Shown here: positions 43,919 through 52,041 of the stretch, piece after piece | How positions within the stretch are numbered: the stretch's first letter is position 1 | Layout: the number at the start of each line of letters is the position of its first letter | From: CAJJDF01 sp965657945 | GTDB lineage: Bacteria; Bacteroidota; Bacteroidia; Flavobacteriales_D; CAJJDF01 | NCBI GenBank assembly: GCA_965657945.1 | Contig: CBFHPW010000004.1 | Span: 62,001-126,000, forward strand | Direction of reading: 5' to 3' | Length of the DNA stretch: 64,000 nucleotides | Notes under the pieces: generated by a model | Seen by the model: the letters and a program-made list of their open reading frames with translations, nothing else | Database searches by the model: none | Told to the model about the DNA's origin: nothing | Made by a program: the position numbers and the translations under genes

Positions 43919-44890
43919 ATGAGAAAAAATATACTATTAATTGCTCTGTTACTTTCAGGTATTGTAGCAGTTGCTCAAACAAAATTAAGTTTAAAAATAA
44001 ACCACAAATTAGGTTCTTCTGCCTTTGCATATAATGCGGCACATACCAATAACTTAGGAAACTCTTTAGATATAAATAGACTACAATATTATTTAACTGT
44101 AGTTTCAATTACTCATGATGGAGGAACAGTAAGGAACATTGATAAAGTACTATTAGTTGATGCCAATACTACTGTATTAGACTCTCTAACCTCAATGAAT
44201 ATTAATACGTTAGAAAGTGTGACAATTGCGGTAGGTGTAAAACCTTCACTTAATCATTTAGACCCATCAACTTACAGTTCTTCGCATCCATTGGCACCTA
44301 AATCTCCAAGTATGCATTGGGGTTGGACTCCGGGATATAGGTTTGTAGCTTTAGAAGGGAAGGGAGGGGTTTCAAGTCCTTCACAGGTTTATGAAATACA
44401 CTCTTTAGGAGATGTAAGTTATTTTAATACCACAATTACAACTGCAGGTGTAACTAACTCTGGAGAAAAGATAATTGAACTAAATGCTGATTATCTTGAG
44501 GCATTAAGAGACATTGATGTCACTTCTGGAATTCTAGAACATGGAGAAACTTCTACCAATAAAAAGATGTTATCAAATTTTAGAGATTTCGTATTTACTT
44601 CAGTAGAAGGAAACCCTTCTGTAGGAATTGAAAAGATTGCTGAAAAACAGATTCAATTCAACATATCTCCTAATCCTACAAAAGTAAACCAACCATTAAC
44701 TATTGATTTTGAAGAAGAAATAAAAAACGCTTCTATTATAATTGTGGATATTAAAGGGAGAATTGTTCTACAGCAAAAAATAACTTCTAAAAGAACTGTT
44801 TTAACAAATTTAGACCAAGGAACTTACATTTGTTCTGTAAAGAAAGAGGAAATAATTCTAGGAAGTAAAAAACTTATTGTGACTAAATAA
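43919..44890 (+). CDS. MbnP family copper-binding-like protein with T9SS domain
   Basis: The 323-residue protein has a signal peptide (to about AVAQ20), an MbnP-like domain (residues 21-235) and a T9SS type A sorting domain (from about 242, ISPNPTKVNQ). The family core SMHWGWTPGYRF includes Met132, His133, Trp134 and Trp136. In studied MbnP proteins, a tryptophan is converted to kynurenine by the di-heme enzyme MbnH, giving a copper(I) site. Three di-heme peroxidase genes follow, the first after 7 bp. The sorting domain implies export across the outer membrane, unusual for this family as first described. I chose the ATG at 43919 by the signal peptide. Which tryptophan is modified cannot be told. 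Confidence 0.82.
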   Translation: MRKNILLIALLLSGIVAVAQTKLSLKINHKLGSSAFAYNAAHTNNLGNSLDINRLQYYLTVVSITHDGGTVRNIDKVLLVDANTTVLDSLTSMNINTLESVTIAVGVKPSLNHLDPSTYSSSHPLAPKSPSMHWGWTPGYRFVALEGKGGVSSPSQVYEIHSLGDVSYFNTTITTAGVTNSGEKIIELNADYLEALRDIDVTSGILEHGETSTNKKMLSNFRDFVFTSVEGNPSVGIEKIAEKQIQFNISPNPTKVNQPLTIDFEEEIKNASIIIVDIKGRIVLQQKITSKRTVLTNLDQGTYICSVKKEEIILGSKKLIVTK

Positions 44891-44897
44891 AAATTAT

Positions 44898-45992
44898 ATG
44901 TTGAAAAAGAACACACTATTAATTGTAGTCATTTTCAGTATAATATATGTTACTTCTTGTAAAAAAGAAGAAGGTGCAATACCGAGTAATGTGGAGTACG
45001 ATACGACTAAATATAGTTTGAGTTACGCAGGTTTAACTCCTCCCAATATTCCTGTAGATAATCCTTTATCTGTGCAAGGTGTAAAGCTTGGAAGAATGTT
45101 GTTTTACGACAAAAAACTTTCAGGTGATGGAACTTTAGCTTGTAGTTCATGTCATGCTCAGGGAACGGGGTTTTCTGATACAAATAGATTTTCAATAGGC
45201 ATACAAGGTTTACCTGGAGGCAGACAAGCAATGGCAATTGTGAATATGTTGTGGAATTCAAACCAGTTTTTCTGGGATGGTAGAGCAAATTTATTGAGAG
45301 ACCAAGCTCTCTTACCTATTCAGGATCCGCTTGAAATGCATGAAACTTTACCCAATGTAGTTTCTAAACTAAATTCATCTCAAACCTATAAAGATCAGTT
45401 TTTTAGAGCATTTGGTTCAGATGAAATTAATTCTTTAAAAGTTTCAAAAGCTCTTGAACAGTTCATGAATTCTATCATTTCCAACCATAGTAAATATGAT
45501 AAAGAAAAAAGAGGTGAGGTAACTTTTACAGCTTCTGAGCAAAGGGGAAAGGACTTATTTAATGAAGAGTACAATCCTTTTTTTCCAGCAACCTCAGGAG
45601 CCGATTGTGCACACTGCCATTCAGGACCTAACTTTGAAAATGACAGGTATATGAATAATGGTTTAGACTCGGATGCCGACATGATGGATGATGGGAGAAT
45701 GAATGTAACCATGAACTTAACTGACAAAGGGAAATTCAAAGTAACATCACTGAGAAACATAGCCTTAACACCGCCCTACATGCATGACGGAAGATTTAGC
45801 ACTCTTGAGGAAGTTGTTGATCATTACAACAGTGGCCTCGTTTATTCTTCTACTATTGATCCAGCTTTGGAAAATACAAGAACAACAGGTTTGTTTTTAA
45901 CCCCACAAGATAAAATTGATTTAGTGAATTTCTTAAAAACCCTTACCGATACAGAATTGGCAAACGATTCAAGATATAGTTCTCCATTTTAG
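44898..45992 (+). CDS. Di-heme cytochrome c peroxidase (MbnH/MauG type), lipoprotein
   Basis: The 364-residue protein has a lipobox ending VTSC at Cys21, then two CxxCH heme sites: Cys82-Ser-Ser-Cys-His86 and Cys237-Ala-His-Cys-His241. The inter-heme tryptophan motif FFWDGRA has Trp126. LPIQDPLEM and PYMHDGRFSTLEEVVDHY complete the CCP/MauG signature. Such enzymes reduce peroxide or oxidise a partner protein. The residues after the lipid cysteine read CKKEEG, which includes a K-E-E resembling the lipoprotein export signal described for Capnocytophaga. It starts 7 bp after the MbnP gene, so that protein is its likely partner. Confidence 0.85.
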   Translation: MLKKNTLLIVVIFSIIYVTSCKKEEGAIPSNVEYDTTKYSLSYAGLTPPNIPVDNPLSVQGVKLGRMLFYDKKLSGDGTLACSSCHAQGTGFSDTNRFSIGIQGLPGGRQAMAIVNMLWNSNQFFWDGRANLLRDQALLPIQDPLEMHETLPNVVSKLNSSQTYKDQFFRAFGSDEINSLKVSKALEQFMNSIISNHSKYDKEKRGEVTFTASEQRGKDLFNEEYNPFFPATSGADCAHCHSGPNFENDRYMNNGLDSDADMMDDGRMNVTMNLTDKGKFKVTSLRNIALTPPYMHDGRFSTLEEVVDHYNSGLVYSSTIDPALENTRTTGLFLTPQDKIDLVNFLKTLTDTELANDSRYSSPF

Positions 45993-46006
45993 TAATATAA
46001 TATAGC

Positions 46007-46999
46007 ATGAAGAAAAAAGGAGTTGGAATTAGTATTATTTTGGTTACTTTTTTCTCATGCTTTTTAATTAAAAAAGATTCGTTTAAAAAGGAAAAGTTTT
46101 TAATTCCTAAAATGAATTTTGAAGAATCTAATCATCATTCTCAAGTGAGAGAAGAGTTAGGAAAAAAAATATTCTTTGATCCTATACTTTCTATCGATTC
46201 GTCATTGAGTTGTGCAAGTTGCCATAAGCCAAATTTTGCTTTTAGCGATACGGTAAAGTATAGTCCTGGAGTATTTGGAAGAGCAGGAATAAGAAACACA
46301 CCAAGCCTTATAAATATAGGTTATCACCCCTATTTTCTGAGAGAAGGTAGTGTTCCAACTATTGAGATGCAGGCTTTAATACCAATACAAGAAAAAAACG
46401 AGTTTGCCCATAATATTGTCGAAATATCTAAATTAATTCAACAAATACCAGAATATGCAGAGCTAAGTAAAAAGGCTTATGATAAAGAACTAGATCATTA
46501 TGTAATAACAAGAGCTTTGGGTGTATATCAAAGAACATTAATAAGTGACAATACAAAATTTGATAAGAGTTTAGCGGGTAAAGTGAAACTTTCAAAAGAA
46601 GAGAAAAGTGGAAGAGATTTATTTTTTGGAAAAGCAAATTGTTCAAGTTGTCATTCAGGATTTAATTTCACCAATTACAAATTGACAAACAATGGCCTAT
46701 ATGAAAATTATAAAGACATTGGACGGATGAGGGCAACGAAGGATTCTAATGATTTGGCAGTTTTCAAAACACCTTCTTTAAGAAATATTTCAGTTACCTC
46801 TCCTTACATGCATGACGGCAGTATTAATTCCTTGTCAGAAGTGATTGAACATTATAACAAAGGCGGAAAAAAGCATAAAAATAAAGATTCTGTGATTCGA
46901 CCATTAGGATTGTCTGAGAAAGAAAAGAATAATTTAGAACTTTTCTTACACTGCCTAACGGACGAAAAGTATTCGACACTTTTGACTGATGATAAATAG
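46007..46999 (+). CDS. Di-heme peroxidase-like protein lacking inter-heme Trp
   Basis: The 330-residue paralogue has two heme sites, Cys69-Ala-Ser-Cys-His73 and Cys212-Ser-Ser-Cys-His216, and the family-typical SPYMHDGS. Where its neighbours read FFWDGRA it reads FLREGSV, so arginine (Arg112) replaces the conserved tryptophan that links the two hemes in MauG-type enzymes. Its N-terminus has a hydrophobic segment with Cys18 in TFFSC, a poor lipobox; it may be a signal anchor instead. It begins 14 bp after the first peroxidase and ends in an overlap with the third. It may be catalytically altered or purely electron-carrying. Confidence 0.8.
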   Translation: MKKKGVGISIILVTFFSCFLIKKDSFKKEKFLIPKMNFEESNHHSQVREELGKKIFFDPILSIDSSLSCASCHKPNFAFSDTVKYSPGVFGRAGIRNTPSLINIGYHPYFLREGSVPTIEMQALIPIQEKNEFAHNIVEISKLIQQIPEYAELSKKAYDKELDHYVITRALGVYQRTLISDNTKFDKSLAGKVKLSKEEKSGRDLFFGKANCSSCHSGFNFTNYKLTNNGLYENYKDIGRMRATKDSNDLAVFKTPSLRNISVTSPYMHDGSINSLSEVIEHYNKGGKKHKNKDSVIRPLGLSEKEKNNLELFLHCLTDEKYSTLLTDDK

Positions 47000-48140
47000 T
47001 ACACCTAGGACATATCTCGTATTTCTCCTTTTAATCGGAATGACTTTTTTTATTGACTGTAAAAAAGAAAGTAGCGTAAATGGAGCAAGTCCATTATGGC
47101 ATAGCGAACTTAATCTTCCAATGAATCCTTATAATTATCAAAACCCCAAATTACCTTCTTTCCTTCATGATCAATTTATTTCTGTTGCAGACAACACACC
47201 AGATGAAAATCAGGTGTCAGATTGGGGAGCAACATTAGGAAGGGTTTTGTTTTACGACAAGAGATTATCAAAAAACAACCTAATTTCTTGTGGTTCTTGC
47301 CATATTCAACAATACGGATTTAGTGATACAGCTAGGTTTAGTCGTGGTTTTGACAACGGAAAAACCAAACGTCATTCCATGTCATTGGTTAATTCTCGCT
47401 ACTATGTTAGTGGTAATTTTTTTTGGGATGAACGTGCAAAATCTCTTGAAAGTCAGGTGCTTGAGCCAATAAAAGATCATGTTGAAATGGGTATGACTTT
47501 AGATTCGGTGATAGTTAGACTAAAAAAGACTGCCTATTATGCTCAATTGTTTCAATATGCCTTTGGTAGTCAAAAAATTGATACAGTGACAATATCTAAA
47601 GCATTATCACAATTTGTTCGGTCGATAGTGTCTTATCAATCAAAATTTGATGTCGGTAGAGAGAGAGTTAGCCGAACTAGTGATAATTTCCCAAATTTTA
47701 CTCAGAGTGAAAATAGGGGGAAGGCTATTTTCTTCAAAAAAAATGATTTGAGCTGTTCGAGTTGTCATATGACTGCGGCATTTTTTGGCGATATGGCCAG
47801 AAATAATGGCTTGAGCTTGACATCAGATAGGGGAGTTGGAGGGATATCAAACAATAATATGGACATGTTCACTTTCAAAAGTCCTTCACTTAAGAACATT
47901 GCAATAAGGCCTCCATATATGCATGATGGAAGATTTTCCTCACTTTCCGAAGTGATAGATCACTATAGCTCAGGTATATCGGAACACAATTACATTGACC
48001 CTCATTTTAAAACTGCCACAGGGATATTTCAATTTAACCTAACTCCTTTAGAAAAACAAGATTTGATCAACTTCTTAAACACATTAACTGACGAAAAACT
48101 GTTGACTGATCAAAAATTTAGTGATCCAAATTATCCATAG
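46989..48140 (+). CDS. Di-heme cytochrome c peroxidase (MbnH/MauG type)
   Basis: The 383-residue protein has heme sites Cys101-Gly-Ser-Cys-His105 and Cys256-Ser-Ser-Cys-His260. The inter-heme Trp146 is in FFWDERA, and PIKDHVEM and PYMHDGRFSSLSEVIDHY are also present. Its N-terminal hydrophobic stretch ends in FIDCKKES, a plausible though non-ideal lipobox with Cys24. It overlaps the previous gene by 11 bp, so the two are translationally coupled. No terminator follows. Compared with the first copy it has about 20 extra residues before the first heme. Confidence 0.84.
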   Translation: MINSTPRTYLVFLLLIGMTFFIDCKKESSVNGASPLWHSELNLPMNPYNYQNPKLPSFLHDQFISVADNTPDENQVSDWGATLGRVLFYDKRLSKNNLISCGSCHIQQYGFSDTARFSRGFDNGKTKRHSMSLVNSRYYVSGNFFWDERAKSLESQVLEPIKDHVEMGMTLDSVIVRLKKTAYYAQLFQYAFGSQKIDTVTISKALSQFVRSIVSYQSKFDVGRERVSRTSDNFPNFTQSENRGKAIFFKKNDLSCSSCHMTAAFFGDMARNNGLSLTSDRGVGGISNNNMDMFTFKSPSLKNIAIRPPYMHDGRFSSLSEVIDHYSSGISEHNYIDPHFKTATGIFQFNLTPLEKQDLINFLNTLTDEKLLTDQKFSDPNYP

Positions 48141-48293
48141 TTGATATAGTTTTTTCTGATAAAATCAGATAAGAATGTAACATATTGTTATCATTAAGCT
48201 AAAACCAGTTTAAATTTCACCTAACATAGGTTCTTTACCTTGTATTATAATTTATTTATAAAAAGAATCTTACTTGTTTGTTCAATTTAAATT

Positions 48294-49199
48294 ATGACGA
48301 AACATTTTCTATTTTTACTCTCTCTTTTATCATCTACTGCTAGTTATACTCAGTTTGCAAAATCAAATGAAAAAGTTTTCAAATCGATTAGCAAAGCAAA
48401 CATAGCTAGAATTCCTGTAACACAGCTAAACCTGAGAGATCAAGAGCTTTTCTATTTGAACGATTCCATTAAACTACTAAAACATCTTACCTTTTTAAAC
48501 CTCATGAACAATCATTTCGATGAATGGGATTCAGAGATAGAAAAACTGACTAAGTTGGAAATTTTAAATTACTATGGAAATAATTTAACATACATTCCTG
48601 AAAGCATAAAAAAATTAAAAAGATTAAAGAAATTAGAAATTTCTAAGAACAAAATAAAGAAGTTACCTGTATCCATTGGTAAACTAAAAAAACTGAAATT
48701 CTTGTACGCAGCGATGAATGAAATTGACTATATAAACGAGGAATTAAGTTTATGTAAAAAATTACAATCCATCGAATTCCATCAAAATCAAATCAGTTTC
48801 TTACCGGAAAGTTTATCAAAACTAAAACGACTAAAGCGGTTAAATTTGGGATACAACCAATTACGAGAATTAAATGGAAATTGGTTTAAATTTAAAGGTT
48901 TGGTGGAGTTAAATTTAGAATGCAACCAAATCATCTCGATACCTAACGAGGTCTGCGAAATAAAAACCTTGAAATCTTTGATATTAACCAATAATCAAAT
49001 CAAAGAAATACCAGAAAATTTGGTGAATTTGATGAATTTAGAACTTTTGGTATTATCAGGTAATAGCCTAGAAAGCTTGCCTGAGTCAATAACTAGGTTG
49101 AAACAATTAAAAACACTCATTCTTACCGATAATTTATTTTCGTTTCAAGAGAAAGTGAAGATTAAAAAATCACTGCCAGCTTGCGACATCGTATTCTAA
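48294..49199 (+). CDS. Secreted leucine-rich repeat protein
   Basis: The 301-residue protein has a signal peptide ending near ASYTQ and then about ten leucine-rich repeats of 23 residues with the pattern L-x2-L-x-L-x2-N-x-I/L-x2-LP (for example LKKLEISKNKIKKLPVSIGKL-like units). These form a curved binding surface for proteins. No transmembrane or sorting domain is present, so it may stay in the periplasm or be released. It lies 153 bp after the third peroxidase, and I see no promoter signal strong enough to name. Its lysine content is high and GC low, like the neighbouring genes. Confidence 0.8.
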   Translation: MTKHFLFLLSLLSSTASYTQFAKSNEKVFKSISKANIARIPVTQLNLRDQELFYLNDSIKLLKHLTFLNLMNNHFDEWDSEIEKLTKLEILNYYGNNLTYIPESIKKLKRLKKLEISKNKIKKLPVSIGKLKKLKFLYAAMNEIDYINEELSLCKKLQSIEFHQNQISFLPESLSKLKRLKRLNLGYNQLRELNGNWFKFKGLVELNLECNQIISIPNEVCEIKTLKSLILTNNQIKEIPENLVNLMNLELLVLSGNSLESLPESITRLKQLKTLILTDNLFSFQEKVKIKKSLPACDIVF

Positions 49200-49388
49200 A
49201 GGGTGTGAAATAAATTCTATCTATTTGTCTTATAATTTATATTATGTTAAATTGGTTAAATTAAGATTCATTTTATAAATGCGATACCTCCACTAGAATA
49301 GAAACTTTACTTATTGTTTTCATTCGCATGAATAGAAACTATTCATGAGTGTCTTAAATGCAGTTTAATCAGAACAATAGTTATTCAC

Positions 49389-50528
49389 TTAAATCAACGA
49401 CAGTAAAAATCCAAGAAAACTTCCTCCAACCACGATCCAAATTGAACTCAATTTTTTGGGACCAAAAACACTGAGCAAACCAAATATTGCAACTACATAA
49501 TTTTGCCAATTGATTAATGTTTCAACTGACATTTCCAATAAAACAATTGCCATAACGGCTACAGCAGCAATATTTACAGAGTCAAGAAAAAATCCTAAAA
49601 ACTTATTCTTTCTCAAACGAGTAATCAATGGATTGAGCATCCAAACAAACAGAAACGAAGGCAAGAAAATTCCGATAGTCGCTGCCAAAGCTCCACCAAA
49701 GCCACCCAACTGGTACCCGATAAATGTTGCTGTGGATAATACAGGACCTGGGGTAAATTGGCCCACAGCTATAGCATCAATTAATTCGCTCATTTGGAGG
49801 TAACCCGGTTCTACTAACTCACCTTTTAAATAAGCAAAAAGAACATATCCACTTCCGTATAGCACCGCTCCTACTTTCAAGAAAATCCAAAATATGTTGG
49901 ATGATGACAAAACAGTTTTGGAAATCAATGGCACGCTAATAGTAAGCGAAACTAACGGAAAGAATGACTTTGTATCGGGAGCTTGTAATTTATTTACACC
50001 ATAAAAGAACAATCCACCAAAAATCCCGGCTGATAAAAGCGCTGTCACTTCATTTACTCCCAAAAAACTGATTAGGATTACCAATCCTCCTATGATTCCA
50101 AGTGGCCAATTCTTAAGTGCTTTTTTTCCTAGTTTGAATACGGCCCCAAGTATTACGGCTAAAATTGCAGGCTTGATACCGGAAATAAAAGGATCTACAG
50201 CCGGAATTTGTCCGAATTGCACGTATAAATAGGCAAGAATTAAGGTGAGAACAACTGCAGGAAATATAAAACAAAATCCTGCAACAAATAATCCTACTAC
50301 TCCACCGCGAACGAACCCACAATGCATAGTCATTTCTGTTGAGTTTGGACCCGGAATGAGATTTGTGGCACCCATCAGGTCAAGAAAGTGGGCGTGATCC
50401 ATCCATTTTCTTTTTCGCACAATTTCTTCTTCCATCATGGCTATATGAGCAGCTGGGCCGCCAAAAGCAAATAGCCCAAGTTTAAAAAAAACTTGGGCTA
50501 TTTCAATTAATTTTTGTTTGTTACTCAT
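49389..50528 (-). CDS. chrA: Chromate efflux transporter, ChrA family
   Basis: The 379-residue membrane protein has the two homologous halves of long-chain ChrA. The first half shows FGGPAAHIAMMEEE and GPNSTEMTMHCGFVRGG, the second QFTPGPVLSTATFIGYQLGG. About ten to twelve hydrophobic segments are visible. ChrA proteins export chromate (CHR superfamily), though many environmental members are untested. It starts 53 bp after the thioredoxin gene. A perfect 15-bp inverted repeat sits within codons 9-20 of the gene. The real substrate is inferred from family only. Confidence 0.87.
   Translation of the reverse strand: MSNKQKLIEIAQVFFKLGLFAFGGPAAHIAMMEEEIVRKRKWMDHAHFLDLMGATNLIPGPNSTEMTMHCGFVRGGVVGLFVAGFCFIFPAVVLTLILAYLYVQFGQIPAVDPFISGIKPAILAVILGAVFKLGKKALKNWPLGIIGGLVILISFLGVNEVTALLSAGIFGGLFFYGVNKLQAPDTKSFFPLVSLTISVPLISKTVLSSSNIFWIFLKVGAVLYGSGYVLFAYLKGELVEPGYLQMSELIDAIAVGQFTPGPVLSTATFIGYQLGGFGGALAATIGIFLPSFLFVWMLNPLITRLRKNKFLGFFLDSVNIAAVAVMAIVLLEMSVETLINWQNYVVAIFGLLSVFGPKKLSSIWIVVGGSFLGFLLSLI
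50469..50503. repeat. Perfect 15-bp inverted repeat inside chrA
   Basis: AAATAGCCCAAGTTT (50469-50483) and its exact complement (50489-50503) flank five As. It resembles a terminator hairpin but lies in coding sequence about 25 bp after the chrA start, without a T-tract on the coding strand. See findings. Confidence 0.8.
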
Positions 50529-50581
50529 ATTGATTAACTATTCCTTAGAATTGGGCAATAATTAGATAAATGAAACAAACC

Positions 50582-51115
50582 TTACTTTTTATTCGCTAAA
50601 ATTCTATTTGCTTCAGCTATGAATTTTTCGGATTCTTTCCCAGCTTCAGCTCTTGGGTAACCCAATGAACCTAGTGCATTTATGCTCATTTGATTTGTTT
50701 TCGGGTCCTTCGATGAGTTAAAAATCCAAACTGTTGGGTAACCTTTTACTTTAAAAAGTTGAGCTAACTCTCTGTTTTGTTGCATTAATTTAGCAGGAAG
50801 TTGTGTTCTTCTTGGAAAATCTAATTCCAGTAAAATAACTGAATCATCTGCCCATTTTTTAAAATTGTTTTTGGCAAAAACATTGGCTTGTAATCTTTTG
50901 CACCATCCACACCAGTCGCTTCCGGTAAAAAAACCAAAAATCGGTTTCCCAGTTTTCTGAGACAATTCATTGGCTTGAGTAAAATCAGTGTACCATTTCA
51001 ATTCGGGCGTTTCTTTCCTAATTTCTACCGCAGAAAACGAAGAAACTGGAAGTGCACTCATCGTTAAGTAAGCTACTGCGCTTGTGATTGAAAGGATTAA
51101 AATTATTTTTTTCAT
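50582..51115 (-). CDS. Secreted thioredoxin-like protein
   Basis: The 177-residue protein has an N-terminal hydrophobic signal (MKKIILILSITSAVAYLTMS) and a thioredoxin domain with the redox pair Cys69-Gly-Trp-Cys72 in SDWCGWCKRL. The cis-proline loop is in KGYPTVWIF. It is of the thioredoxin_7 type, usually periplasmic thiol reductases. Its partner is not shown here. Its leader holds a 10-bp tandem repeat at 51117-51144. chrA begins 53 bp downstream and may be cotranscribed. Confidence 0.85.
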   Translation of the reverse strand: MKKIILILSITSAVAYLTMSALPVSSFSAVEIRKETPELKWYTDFTQANELSQKTGKPIFGFFTGSDWCGWCKRLQANVFAKNNFKKWADDSVILLELDFPRRTQLPAKLMQQNRELAQLFKVKGYPTVWIFNSSKDPKTNQMSINALGSLGYPRAEAGKESEKFIAEANRILANKK

Positions 51116-51116
51116 A

Positions 51117-51144
51117 GTGTTTAGATGTGTTTAGATGTGTTTAG
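51117..51144. repeat. 10-bp tandem repeat before the thioredoxin gene
   Basis: The unit GTGTTTAGAT occurs twice in full (51117-51126, 51127-51136), then as GTGTTTAG (51137-51144). It starts 2 bp upstream of the thioredoxin ATG on the minus strand. The period is close to one helical turn. Confidence 0.85.
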
Positions 51145-51231
51145 TCAAATTTACAAAAATCATCGAGAAATGACGTCTCTTTATCTTGTAACAGATATTT
51201 CTGATATTCCTTACAACTACCTTACCAAAAT

Positions 51232-52002
51232 TTATATTCCGAATATTTCTTGGCTGTTTTGGGTTGTGACCTTTGCCACTTGCTCGATTGTTGTTTCATG
51301 AATTTCAGCTATTTTATTAGCGATAAGTTGTAAATAAGTTGATTCATTTCTTTTTCCTCGATTGGGGTGAGGAGCCAAATAGGGTGAATCCGTTTCCAGA
51401 ACTAATTCATTTAAAGGAATTTCTTTCACAACTTTATCCAAACCACTGTTTTTGAAGGTTACCACCCCTCCTATTCCTAATTTAAAACCACCGTAGTTCA
51501 ATACTCTATTTGCTTGATTTAAATTTCCTGTAAAACAATGAAAAATCCCTCTCAGGTTGTCGTCATTGTGTTTATCTAGCACCTCAAATATCTCATCAAA
51601 AGCATCTCTTGCATGAATTACAATGGGAAGATTCAGTTTTTTAGCAAGCTCTATTTGAGCTTCAAAAGCTGCCCGTTGTATAGATAATGTTGATCTATCC
51701 CAATACAAATCAATCCCAATTTCACCTATTGCACAGAAAGAATTACTTTTTATCAATATGTTATATTGCTCCAATTCCTTTTCCCAATTTTCATCAACTG
51801 AACAAGGGTGTATGCCTATCATGGGAAAACAATGTTGAGGATATTTATTTGATAAATCAAGCATCCCTTTCACTGAATCTTTGTCAATGTTCGGCAAAAA
51901 CAATCTTTCGATTCCATTTTTTAAACAATTCTCAATGACCAGGTCTCTGTCCTCGTCAAATTGTTCTGAATATAAATGAGTGTGTGTATCCGTCAAAATC
52001 AT
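51232..52002 (-). CDS. TatD family metal-dependent hydrolase
   Basis: The 256-residue protein is a TIM-barrel amidohydrolase with the TatD metal ligands: DTHTHLYS near the start, IGEIGIDLYW, VIHARDAF, FHCFTGN and ETDSPYLAPH. TatD enzymes are 3' to 5' exonucleases acting on DNA or RNA; some cut D-Tyr-tRNA. A TATCTTTG box ends 4 nt before the ATG, so the mRNA may be leaderless. The GH25 gene ends 40 bp upstream on the same strand. Confidence 0.9.
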   Translation of the reverse strand: MILTDTHTHLYSEQFDEDRDLVIENCLKNGIERLFLPNIDKDSVKGMLDLSNKYPQHCFPMIGIHPCSVDENWEKELEQYNILIKSNSFCAIGEIGIDLYWDRSTLSIQRAAFEAQIELAKKLNLPIVIHARDAFDEIFEVLDKHNDDNLRGIFHCFTGNLNQANRVLNYGGFKLGIGGVVTFKNSGLDKVVKEIPLNELVLETDSPYLAPHPNRGKRNESTYLQLIANKIAEIHETTIEQVAKVTTQNSQEIFGI

Positions 52003-52006
52003 GGAA

Positions 52007-52014
52007 CAAAGATA
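52007..52014 (-). promoter_or_regulatory. -7 box placed 4 nt before tatD
   Basis: The minus strand reads TATCTTTG, exact for TAnnTTTG, with four bases between it and the ATG at 52002. It overlaps no other gene. Confidence 0.45.
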
Positions 52015-52041
52015 AAAATATGAATCATGAAATTGATTGAT

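Noticed and set aside
48154..48170. TCTGAT-AAA-ATCAGA palindrome after the third peroxidase as a terminator
   Set aside because: The stem is 6 bp and no T-tract follows on the coding strand.
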